From the NCBI GenBank assembly GCA_023402355.1, contig JAEXCG010000061.1, positions 1 to 14,105 of the forward strand: 14,105 nucleotides of DNA, given 5' to 3'. Within the stretch, counting starts at the first letter, position 1. Each line of letters opens with the position of its first letter. This document shows positions 5,207 to 11,259 of this stretch, one piece after another. The position numbers were made by a program, and so were the translations under genes. This stretch comes from Bacillota bacterium (GTDB lineage: Bacteria; Bacillota; Clostridia; Christensenellales; Aristaeellaceae). The notes under the pieces were generated by a model. That model was not told where the DNA came from. It saw only the letters and a list, made by a program, of their open reading frames with translations, and made no database searches.

Positions 5207-5842
5207 ATGCATAACAGGACAAACAGGCATTCCGTCTCTGCGCTCACCACGACCGCGCTGCTCACGGCGCTGATGCTCGTGCTGAGCTACACGCCGCTGG
5301 GCTTCATCCCGATCGGCGCGATTTCCATTACTATCGTGCACCTGCCCGTGCTGATCGGGCTGATGGTGCAGGGTCTGCCCACGGGCCTCTTTTTGGGGGC
5401 GCTGTTCGGGCTGATCAGCCTCGTGCGGTCGCTGACGCCCACGGGCCTGCTCGATCCCTTTTTTCTCAACCCGCTGATTTCGGTGCTGCCGCGCCTGTTC
5501 ATTCCGCTGGCCGCCTGGGGCGTTTACCGCCTCGCGCAAAGGGCGCTTTCGGGTAAGCGGGGCGCGCAGCATGCGGCGGTGGCCGCGGGCGCGCTGTGCG
5601 GCTCGATCGTCAACACGGTGGGCGTGCTGGGCATGCTCTATTTGCTGTACGGCGCGTCCATCGCGGAGGCCATGGGCATCGCGCAGGGCGCGGTCGGCGG
5701 CGTGCTGCTGAGCGTCGCCGTGACGAACGGCATTCCGGAGGCCATCGCCTCCATGCTGCTCACGCCGGCGGTGGTGCTCGCGGTTACAAGAGCGATGCGC
5801 TTGGGCGCGGGGCGCAATTTAAGGCGGATGCGCGCCGCCTGA
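5207..5842 (+). CDS. panT: ECF transporter S component, probably pantothenate-specific (PanT-like)
   Basis: The 211-residue membrane protein is the substrate-binding subunit of an energy-coupling factor vitamin importer. After a short basic head come about six hydrophobic segments, at roughly residues 13-30, 38-52, 56-75, 88-108, 125-150 and 160-195. Motifs such as AISITIVHLPVLIG (38-51), LGALFGLISLVRSL (63-76) and FFLNPLISVLPRLFIP (85-100) resemble the ECF S-component fold, particularly PanT-type proteins. ATG 5207 follows GGAGGA by 6 bases; the in-frame frame open from 5033 lies upstream of the promoter and is not used. The next gene, 22 bases on, is the pantothenate kinase coaX, which supports pantothenate as substrate. 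The shared EcfA/EcfT module is not in the window. Family assignment is firm; specificity is inferred from context. Confidence 0.82.
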   Translation: MHNRTNRHSVSALTTTALLTALMLVLSYTPLGFIPIGAISITIVHLPVLIGLMVQGLPTGLFLGALFGLISLVRSLTPTGLLDPFFLNPLISVLPRLFIPLAAWGVYRLAQRALSGKRGAQHAAVAAGALCGSIVNTVGVLGMLYLLYGASIAEAMGIAQGAVGGVLLSVAVTNGIPEAIASMLLTPAVVLAVTRAMRLGAGRNLRRMRAA

Positions 5843-5864
5843 TTCGGAGAGGAAGTTGCGAAGG

Positions 5865-6635
5865 ATGATTTTGACGCTGGACATCGGCAACACGAACATC
5901 AAGGCCGCGCTGTTTGACGGCGAGACGATGCGCGGGTCGTGGCGTATATCGACCAACCATACCTACACGGCGGACGAGTACGGCCTGACGCTCGAGGGCC
6001 TGATGCGCCACGACGGCTTTGGGCTGTCGGACATCACGGGCATCATGGTTTCCTCCGTCGTGCCGACGATCAACTTTACCATCGAGCACATGTGCCGCAG
6101 CTACATCGGCGTCGAGCCCAAATTCCTCGCGCCGGGCGTGAAGACGGGCCTCAACATCAAGTACGAAAACCCGCGCGAGCTGGGCAGCGACCGCATCGCC
6201 AACGCCGTCGCCGCCAGCGCGCTGTACGGCGGCCCCTGCATCGTCATCGACTTCGGCTCGGCGACGAACTACGGCGCGATCTCCGAAAAGGGCGAGTTCC
6301 TGGGCGGCGCGATTTCGCCGGGCATCAAGATGTCCGCGGAGGCGCTGTACACCGGCACGGCCAAGCTGCCGCGCATCGAGCTGGTCTGCCCGCAGAGCAT
6401 CATCGCCCGCACGACGGTGACGAACATTCAGGCGGGCGTGATCCACGGCTACGTCGGCTCGGTGGAACACATCGTGCGCACGATGCGCCGGGAAATGGGC
6501 TGCCCGAACGCGCGCGTGATCGCGACGGGCGGCATGGCGCGCATCGTCGCCGCGGAGTCGGACATCATCGACGTGATCGACGCGACGCTGACGCTCAAGG
6601 GCATTCGCATCATCTACGAGCGCAATCAGGCATAG
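5865..6635 (+). CDS. coaX: Type III pantothenate kinase
   Basis: This 256-residue enzyme phosphorylates pantothenate, the first step of coenzyme A synthesis. It shows the ASKHA-fold phosphate motif LDIGNTNIKAALFDG (residues 5-19, Asp6). It also has the pantothenate-binding/catalytic stretch PRELGSDRIANAVAA (103-117, catalytic Asp109), the second phosphate loop IVIDFGSATNYGAIS (126-140), and GGAISPGIKMSAEAL (147-161) with TAKLPRIEL after it. Length matches the family's usual 250-260. I chose ATG 5865, because the protein then begins directly with the first strand; TTG 5856 would add three residues. It lies between the PanT-like transporter and homoserine dehydrogenase with short gaps, so it is co-transcribed. 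The frame ends TAG followed immediately by TGA, a tandem stop. Type III kinases are not inhibited by coenzyme A in characterised members. Confidence 0.95.
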   Translation: MILTLDIGNTNIKAALFDGETMRGSWRISTNHTYTADEYGLTLEGLMRHDGFGLSDITGIMVSSVVPTINFTIEHMCRSYIGVEPKFLAPGVKTGLNIKYENPRELGSDRIANAVAASALYGGPCIVIDFGSATNYGAISEKGEFLGGAISPGIKMSAEALYTGTAKLPRIELVCPQSIIARTTVTNIQAGVIHGYVGSVEHIVRTMRREMGCPNARVIATGGMARIVAAESDIIDVIDATLTLKGIRIIYERNQA

Positions 6636-6648
6636 TGAGGGGACGTAC

Positions 6649-7929
6649 ATGAAACAGGTGAACATCGGCTTTCTGGGCTGCGGCAACATCGGCGGGGGCG
6701 TATGGAGGCTGCTGCGCGAGTTCGAGGCGGAAATCGCCCGGCGCGAGCAGCTCGCCTTTCAGGTGCGCCGCGTGCTGGTGCGCGACGTGCGCAAGGCGCG
6801 CGGGGGCGATGTCCCGCGGGAGATCCTGACGGACAGGCCGGAGGACGTGCTCTGCGACCCGGACATTCAAATCGTGATGGAGTTCATGGGCGGCGAGGAA
6901 CCGGCCGCTTCCTATATTGAGTGCGCGCTGCTGGCGGGCAAGACGGTGGTGACGGCCAACAAGATGGCGCTGTCGACCCACTGGGCGGAGCTGAACGCGG
7001 CGGCGCAGAAGACCGGCGCGGGCCTTTACTTCGAGGCCAGCGTCTGCGGGGCGATCCCGGTCGTCCGCGCGCTGACGGATTCCCTGCAGGCCAACCGCGT
7101 GGAAAGCCTGATGGGCATCATCAACGGCACGACGAACTACATCCTCACGCGCATGGCGCGGGAGGGGAGCGCCTTTGAGGACGTGCTCTACGACGCGCAG
7201 CGCCTGGGTCTGGCGGAGCCCGACCCCACGGCGGACGTGGAGGGGTACGACGCGGCCTACAAGCTGTCGATCCTTTCCTCGCTGGCCTTCCATACGCACG
7301 TGCCGGTGGAGGCGGTGTACCGCGAGGGCATCTCCCGGGTCACGCCCCTGGACATCGCCTGCGGACAGGAGATGGGGCTCACCCTCAAGCTGCTCGCCGT
7401 CGCCAAACGCAGCGGCGACCGGGTGGAGGCGCGGGTACACCCGACCTTCGTGCCCAGCACGCATCCGCTCTCTTCGGTATCGGATGCGTTCAACGCGGTC
7501 TTCCTCAAGGGGCATGCGTGCGGCGAGATGATGTTCTACGGGCGCGGCGCGGGCGACATGCCCACGGCCAGCGCGCTCGTCTCCGACCTCATCAAGGCGG
7601 CGGGCGCGCCGCGCCACAAGCTGCCGGAGTTTTTTGGGGGCGCGGACGGCGTATCGGTGGACAGCGACTGGTCGAGCGTCTACTTCATCCGCATGCGCGC
7701 GCAGGACAAACCGGGCGTGCTCGCCAAGGTGGCGGGCTGTATGGCGGGGCACGACGTGGGCATCGCTACGATGGTGCAAAAGGGCGAGCCCGACGCGGAA
7801 GGACGCGTGCAGCTCGTGTTCGTGACGCACAGGGCGCACGAGCGGGCGGTGCGCGCGGCGCTTTCGGAGGTAGAACGTTCCGGCGAGACGAGCGTGCGCA
7901 GCGTCATCCGCGTGGAAGGGGTCGAATGA
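6649..7929 (+). CDS. hom: Homoserine dehydrogenase with C-terminal ACT domain
   Basis: The 426-residue enzyme reduces aspartate semialdehyde to homoserine with NAD(P)H, the branch to threonine and methionine. Residues 5-20 hold the Rossmann motif GFLGCGNIGGG. TANKM (102-106, Lys105) and the family signature GLAEPDPTADVEGYDAAYKL (187-206, Asp201 and Lys205) supply the catalytic residues. NGTTNYILTRM (160-169) is also typical. Residues about 344-426 are an ACT domain (YFIRMRAQDKPGVLAKVAG), normally the threonine feedback site. ATG 6649 follows GAGGGG; the gap to coaX is 13 bases. It is last in the panT-coaX-hom operon before a terminator. Its link to the pantothenate genes is not an obvious pathway partnership. 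The enzyme call is very secure. Confidence 0.96.
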   Translation: MKQVNIGFLGCGNIGGGVWRLLREFEAEIARREQLAFQVRRVLVRDVRKARGGDVPREILTDRPEDVLCDPDIQIVMEFMGGEEPAASYIECALLAGKTVVTANKMALSTHWAELNAAAQKTGAGLYFEASVCGAIPVVRALTDSLQANRVESLMGIINGTTNYILTRMAREGSAFEDVLYDAQRLGLAEPDPTADVEGYDAAYKLSILSSLAFHTHVPVEAVYREGISRVTPLDIACGQEMGLTLKLLAVAKRSGDRVEARVHPTFVPSTHPLSSVSDAFNAVFLKGHACGEMMFYGRGAGDMPTASALVSDLIKAAGAPRHKLPEFFGGADGVSVDSDWSSVYFIRMRAQDKPGVLAKVAGCMAGHDVGIATMVQKGEPDAEGRVQLVFVTHRAHERAVRAALSEVERSGETSVRSVIRVEGVE

Positions 7930-7976
7930 ACAAAACGCCGCGGTCGGGCGGGGCGTCGACCCTCAAATCACACATA

Positions 7977-8018
7977 ACGGCCCGCGGTGCAGAAAAAATC
8001 TGCGTCGCGGGCCGTTTT
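7977..8018 (+). terminator. Terminator of the panT-coaX-hom operon, possibly bidirectional
   Basis: ACGGCCCGCG (7977-7986) pairs perfectly with CGCGGGCCGT (8006-8015), with an inner GCAGA / TCTGC stem and A-rich loop. TTTT follows at 8015-8018. The convergent small membrane protein gene stops at 8047 and could use the reverse face, where the following run (TTATGTGTGATTT) is only moderately U-rich. Confidence 0.85.
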
Positions 8019-8046
8019 ATATGGAGAAAGCCGAAAAAGAAACCGA

Positions 8047-8280
8047 TCAGGCGCGGACGGATCGCTCCCGCGCGTGCGCGGGGAAGCGGCGGACGCTGCC
8101 GGGCCGCCTGCGGCGGGAGACGGAGGGATGGTCCGGGGATACGGCGGCCTCCGGCTCGGTTTCGCCCCACTGGTCGAGCACGCGCTGTTGGGCCTGCTCG
8201 ACGCTTTCGGGGTCGATGACCGCGTAGAGGATGACGCCAAAGAAGAGGATGGCGGGCAGCAGGCCGAGAAAGTAGAACAT
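8047..8280 (-). CDS. 77-residue single-span membrane protein, unrecognised
   Basis: The minus-strand frame begins MFYFLGLLPAILFFGVILYA, one clear membrane helix at residues about 2-21. A short acidic, Gln-rich stretch follows (VIDPESVEQAQQRVLDQWGE). The C-terminal 25 or so residues are rich in Arg (SVSRRRRPGSVRRF and onward), suggesting a cytosolic or nucleic-acid/phospholipid-contacting tail. No family was recognised. ATG 8278-8280 is preceded by GGAGGGA with 7 bases spacing, and upstream lies a consensus minus-strand promoter with operator-like repeats. Both make it a real gene rather than a shadow. It diverges from a LexA/CI-like regulator and probably belongs to its regulon. It could be a stress-induced membrane peptide, a division inhibitor or a toxin-like protein; the sequence does not decide. 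Confidence 0.65.
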   Translation of the reverse strand: MFYFLGLLPAILFFGVILYAVIDPESVEQAQQRVLDQWGETEPEAAVSPDHPSVSRRRRPGSVRRFPAHARERSVRA

Positions 8281-8329
8281 GAACGAATCCCTCCAACTTA
8301 ACTTCCGCAGTAAAGCGGGAAGCGTTTCT

Positions 8330-8342
8330 CTTGTTTTTTAAG
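8330..8342. promoter_or_regulatory. Operator-like palindrome copy 1
   Basis: CTTGTTTTTTAAG. It matches the reverse complement of copy 3 at 11 of 13 positions. It covers about the first transcribed bases of the minus-strand gene, just downstream of its predicted start near 8345. Confidence 0.5.
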
Positions 8343-8351
8343 TACAAGATC

Positions 8352-8380
8352 AGTATATCACCTGAAAATTAAGAAGTCAA
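8352..8380 (-). promoter_or_regulatory. Promoter of the 77-residue membrane protein gene
   Basis: Read on the minus strand: TTGACT (-35, complement of 8375-8380), a 17-base spacer, and TATACT (-10, complement of 8352-8357). Expected start is near 8345, leaving a leader of about 65 bases. The leader has a small hairpin (CTTCCCGC / GCGGAAG, 8302-8322) ahead of the ribosome binding site. Confidence 0.8.
8361..8373. promoter_or_regulatory. Operator-like palindrome copy 2, inside the minus-strand promoter spacer
   Basis: CCTGAAAATTAAG matches copy 3 at 11 of 13 positions and lies wholly between the -35 and -10 of the minus-strand promoter. Binding here should block the 77-residue protein gene. 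It starts exactly 31 bases after copy 1. Confidence 0.6.
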
Positions 8381-8391
8381 GGGAAACAACA

Positions 8392-8404
8392 CTTAAAAAT
8401 TAAG
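8392..8404. promoter_or_regulatory. Operator-like palindrome copy 3, perfect inverted repeat
   Basis: CTTAA-AAA-TTAAG is a perfect 5+3+5 inverted repeat. It starts exactly 31 bases after copy 2 and 10 bases upstream of the plus-strand -35. It is likely bound by the adjacent XRE-S24 regulator, which is inferred from position. Confidence 0.65.
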
Positions 8405-8413
8405 AGGTATTGC

Positions 8414-8441
8414 TTGCAAACCCCCGTAAATCGTGTATAAT
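8414..8441 (+). promoter_or_regulatory. Promoter of the LexA/CI-like regulator
   Basis: TTGCAA (-35, 8414-8419), a 16-base spacer, and perfect TATAAT (-10, 8436-8441). The gene's ATG is at 8462, so the leader is only about 14 bases. Confidence 0.78.
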
Positions 8442-8461
8442 AAAAAGCAGAGGTGAAGCAC

Positions 8462-9178
8462 ATGACGGCGCAGGAGCTGGCGCGCAGATTAAAGGAAGCG
8501 CGCGTTGGCGCGGGCCTTACGCAGATGCAGGCCGCGCGCGCGATAGGCCGCCCGCAGCAGACGCTGGGCGGCTGGGAAAATGCGCGTTCGCAGCCGGACA
8601 TCGAGACGCTGACGGCGCTGATGCGCCTGTACCGTGTAAACGCGGCCGCGTTCCTCGGCTTTGAGGCCGAGGCGTTCACCCTGCCCGAAATTCGCCTGAT
8701 GCAGAAATACCGGTCGCTCGACCGGCACGGGCGGCGCATGGTGGACTTTGCCCTGCAGGAGGAGGTCGCGCGCCTGCGGGAAGCGGAGGAAATGGAGACG
8801 GCGCGCCTGCTGCCCTTTCGCATCTCCGACCAGCCCGCCGCGGCGGGCGCGGGCGTGTACCTCGGACCGGAGAGCTTTCACACGATCTACGTCAACGCGG
8901 ACGCGCTGCCCCGGCGGGCGGCGTTCGGCGTCCCGGTGCGCGGCGACAGCATGGAGCCGGTTTACCACGACGGCGACATCCTGATCGTCTCCAGCGAGCA
9001 GCCGCGCGTGGGCGAGATCGGCGTGTTTACGCTGGGCGGCAGCGGCTACGTCAAAAAGCTCGGCGAGGGCGTGCTCCTGTCGCTGAACCCCGCCTACGAC
9101 CCGATTCCCATGGACGAAAGCATCCGCTGCAACGGCAAGGTGATCGGGGTGCTGCAAAAGGACGAAATTCGGCAATAG
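8462..9178 (+). CDS. LexA/CI-like transcriptional regulator (XRE helix-turn-helix + S24 self-cleaving domain)
   Basis: The 238-residue protein has an N-terminal XRE domain (residues 1-65, with AARAIGRPQQTLGGWENARS at about 24-43). A linker with charged helices spans about 70-118. A C-terminal S24 peptidase domain follows. The S24 catalytic serine is Ser163 in VRGDSMEPVYHDGDILIV, and the lysine is Lys198 (or 199) in GSGYVKKL. A candidate Ala-Gly cleavage bond lies at Ala128-Gly129 in PAAAGAG, about 35 residues before the serine as in LexA. In known relatives, RecA-ssDNA filaments stimulate self-cleavage, which relieves repression. ATG 8462 is chosen because AGAGGTG sits 6 bases upstream; GTG 8453 overlaps that site. 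It diverges from a small membrane protein across three phased operators. The fold is secure; whether cleavage is RecA-dependent is inferred. The LexA winged-helix domain is absent, so this is not housekeeping LexA. Confidence 0.9.
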   Translation: MTAQELARRLKEARVGAGLTQMQAARAIGRPQQTLGGWENARSQPDIETLTALMRLYRVNAAAFLGFEAEAFTLPEIRLMQKYRSLDRHGRRMVDFALQEEVARLREAEEMETARLLPFRISDQPAAAGAGVYLGPESFHTIYVNADALPRRAAFGVPVRGDSMEPVYHDGDILIVSSEQPRVGEIGVFTLGGSGYVKKLGEGVLLSLNPAYDPIPMDESIRCNGKVIGVLQKDEIRQ

Positions 9179-9210
9179 CGACCGGCGGTTTAAAATAGAA
9201 AATTTCTGTA

Positions 9211-9241
9211 GGCGTCCGGACGATGTGCCGGACGCCCTTTC
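9211..9241 (+). terminator. Terminator after the LexA/CI-like gene
   Basis: GGCGTCCGG (9211-9219), an 8-base loop, and CCGGACGCC (9228-9236), followed by the short pyrimidine tract CTTTCT. The stem is perfect but the T-run is weak. Confidence 0.7.
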
Positions 9242-9331
9242 TGTGCCCCAAGGCGCGTCGCTTTGCCACATTCTTTTCAAATTCCCGCCCGAAAACCGTC
9301 CCGTTTTCGTCGGAATGTCTCCAAATTGCGC

Positions 9332-9340
9332 TGGTACAAT
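9332..9340 (+). promoter_or_regulatory. Extended -10 promoter for the Gld-type ABC operon
   Basis: TGG-TACAAT at 9332-9340 fits an extended -10 element, 30 bases upstream of the TTG start. No good -35 was seen at 16-18 bases. The rest of 9242-9331 shows no gene or clear repeat. Confidence 0.45.
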
Positions 9341-9370
9341 GAGGGCGACAACGGACTGGGAGGGATCGCT

Positions 9371-10396
9371 TTGATCGAGGTTTCACATCTGACCAAACGG
9401 TACGGACAGCATGTGGCCGTGGACGACATCTCCTTCACCATAGAGCCGGGGAAGATATACGGCTTCCTCGGGCCGAACGGCGCGGGCAAGTCCACGACGC
9501 TTAACATCATGACGGGGTGTCTGGCCGCGACGGCGGGGACGGTCAAGATCGACGGGCACGACATCTTTGAAGAGCCCCTGAAGGCCAAGCGCTTGCTGGG
9601 CTACCTGCCGGAGCAGCCGCCGGTGTACGCGGACATGACGGTGCGCGACTACCTGCAATTTGTCGCGGAGGCCAAACGCATCCCGCCTCGGGAGCGCAGG
9701 GACCGCATCGCCGCCGCCATGGCGCGAACGGACGTGGCGGATGTCTCCGAACGCCTCATCCGCAACCTTTCCAAGGGCTATCGCCAGCGCGTCGGGCTGG
9801 CGCAGGCCATTCTGGGCGATCCGAGGTTCATCGTGCTGGACGAGCCGACCGTCGGTCTGGACCCGAAGCAGATCATCGAGATCCGCGATTTGATCAAGTC
9901 GCTGGGGCGCGAGCACACGGTGCTGCTTTCCAGCCACATCATGCAGGAGATCAGCGCGGTCTGCGACGACATCCTCATCATTTCGCACGGACGGCTCGTG
10001 GCCAGCGGCACCCCGGAGGAGCTGGAGGAGCGCGCGCTGCACGGGCATGCGCTCAACCTGACCGTGCGCGCCGCCAAAGCGCAGCTTGCGGACGCGCTGA
10101 AGGGGCTTGGCGTGCGGGTGGAAAGGGCCCGCGCCTCGCAGGACGAGCCGGGCGCGCTGGACGCGGCGCTTGAATGGGACGCGGAGGAGGACCTGCGCGA
10201 GGCGATCTTCTACGCGCTCGCCGGCGCGCGCCTGCCGATCCTCGCCATGGCGGCGGAGCGCATGAGCCTGGAGGAGGTCTTCCTGCAGATGACGGCGGAC
10301 GCGGAGCAGCAGGCAGAGGCCGGCGGCGGGCAGGACGCCGCGGACGTTGCGGAATCGGACGAAAAGGAGGCGGCGGCAGATGGGCGCGATCTATAA
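9371..10396 (+). CDS. ABC transporter ATP-binding protein (GldA-type)
   Basis: The 341-residue ATPase powers an ABC-2 type transporter. It contains Walker A GPNGAGKST (residues 34-42), Q-loop LPEQPP (Gln82), signature LSKGYRQRVGLAQA (133-146), Walker B FIVLDEPT (153-160), and the H-loop His189 in LLSSHIMQE. Residues about 225-310 are the C-terminal extension of the CcmA/GldA-like type, ending in an acidic Ala-rich tail. I start at TTG 9371, giving MIEVSHLTKRYG. GGGAGGG ends six bases upstream, and the extra upstream residues (frame open from 9263) overlap the promoter and match nothing. The tail overlaps the start of the permease by 17 bases, a sign of translational coupling. It heads a four-gene operon with a permease, a GldG-like protein and a DUF4340-like protein. 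The transported substrate is unknown. Confidence 0.93.
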   Translation: MIEVSHLTKRYGQHVAVDDISFTIEPGKIYGFLGPNGAGKSTTLNIMTGCLAATAGTVKIDGHDIFEEPLKAKRLLGYLPEQPPVYADMTVRDYLQFVAEAKRIPPRERRDRIAAAMARTDVADVSERLIRNLSKGYRQRVGLAQAILGDPRFIVLDEPTVGLDPKQIIEIRDLIKSLGREHTVLLSSHIMQEISAVCDDILIISHGRLVASGTPEELEERALHGHALNLTVRAAKAQLADALKGLGVRVERARASQDEPGALDAALEWDAEEDLREAIFYALAGARLPILAMAAERMSLEEVFLQMTADAEQQAEAGGGQDAADVAESDEKEAAADGRDL

Positions 10397-11243
10397 GCGC
10401 GAGCTGAAATCCTACTTTACCGGTATGATCGGTTACGTGTTCATCGCCTTCGTGCTGCTGTTCATCGGCATCTACACGACGGCGTACAACCTGAAATACC
10501 TCTACCCGATGTTTGAGTACGTGATCGAAAGCACGAATTTCCTGTTCCTCATCGTCGTGCCCATCCTTACGATGCGCGCCTTTGCCGAGGAGCGCAGGCA
10601 GCGGACGGATCAACTGCTCTACTCGCTGCCCATGCGTTTGCAGGACGTGGTGCTCGGTAAGTTCCTGGCGATGGTGACGCTCTTCGCGATCCCCACGGCG
10701 GTGATCTCGCTCTACCCGCTGATCCTCTCGCGCTACGGCACGATCGCTCTGGGCACGGCCTACAGCTCCATCGCGGGCTTCTTCGCGCTGGGCTGCTGCC
10801 TGATCGCCATCGGCCTGTTCATGTCCTCCGTGACGGACAACCAGCTCGTCGCGGCGGTGCTGAGCTTCGCGGTGCTGGTGCTCTCCTTCCTCATGAACGG
10901 CATCGCGGAGCTGATGACCTCCACCGCCGTCGCCTCGCTGATCGCGCTGACCGCGGTGTCCTGCGCGCTCGGCCTCGCGGTGCGCCTGATGACGGGCAGC
11001 ACGTCGACCGCGTTGCTCGCGGGCCTGCTGGTAGAAACGCCGCTGTGCGCGGCGTACCTGTGGCAGCCCGCGCTGCTCGAGGGGGCCTTTGCCAAAATCC
11101 TGGGCGCGCTGGCGCTCTTCGAGCGCCTGAGCAGCTTTACGGGCGGCATCTTCGACTTGACGGCGCTCGTCTACTTCCTCTCCGTGACCGGCCTGTTCCT
11201 CTTCTTCAGCGTGCAATCCGTTGAGAAGCGGCGCTGGAGCTGA
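10380..11243 (+). CDS. ABC-2 type transporter permease (GldF-like)
   Basis: The 287-residue membrane protein forms the transmembrane channel for the upstream ATPase. After a short basic head (MGAIYKRELKSYF) there are about six hydrophobic helices, at roughly residues 15-33, 52-67, 96-118, 128-150, 155-173, 183-203 and/or 262-280. The motif TMRAFAEERRQRTDQLLYSLPM begins at residue 64 and is typical of ABC-2 permeases, where it forms the coupling helix. ATG 10380 follows AAAAGGAGG (spacing about 9) and sits inside the end of the ATPase gene. Gliding-associated GldF in Bacteroidota shares this layout, but in Bacillota the operon's role is not established and gliding should not be assumed. Confidence 0.9.
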   Translation: MGAIYKRELKSYFTGMIGYVFIAFVLLFIGIYTTAYNLKYLYPMFEYVIESTNFLFLIVVPILTMRAFAEERRQRTDQLLYSLPMRLQDVVLGKFLAMVTLFAIPTAVISLYPLILSRYGTIALGTAYSSIAGFFALGCCLIAIGLFMSSVTDNQLVAAVLSFAVLVLSFLMNGIAELMTSTAVASLIALTAVSCALGLAVRLMTGSTSTALLAGLLVETPLCAAYLWQPALLEGAFAKILGALALFERLSSFTGGIFDLTALVYFLSVTGLFLFFSVQSVEKRRWS

Positions 11244-11259
11244 GGAAGGAGGGGTAGAG

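Noticed and set aside
7987..8301. Plus-strand 104-codon frame between hom and the S24 regulator
   Set aside because: It starts inside the hom terminator and is antisense to the membrane protein gene that has a clear promoter, ribosome binding site and hydrophobic start.
8462..9178. Calling this regulator housekeeping LexA or a prophage CI remnant
   Set aside because: The DNA-binding domain is XRE-type, not the LexA winged helix, and no phage genes lie nearby. It is better left as a LexA/CI-like S24 regulator.
9263..9370. Longer start for the ABC ATPase
   Set aside because: The 36 additional residues cover the likely promoter, have no resemblance to the ATPase N-terminus, and a better ribosome binding site precedes TTG 9371.
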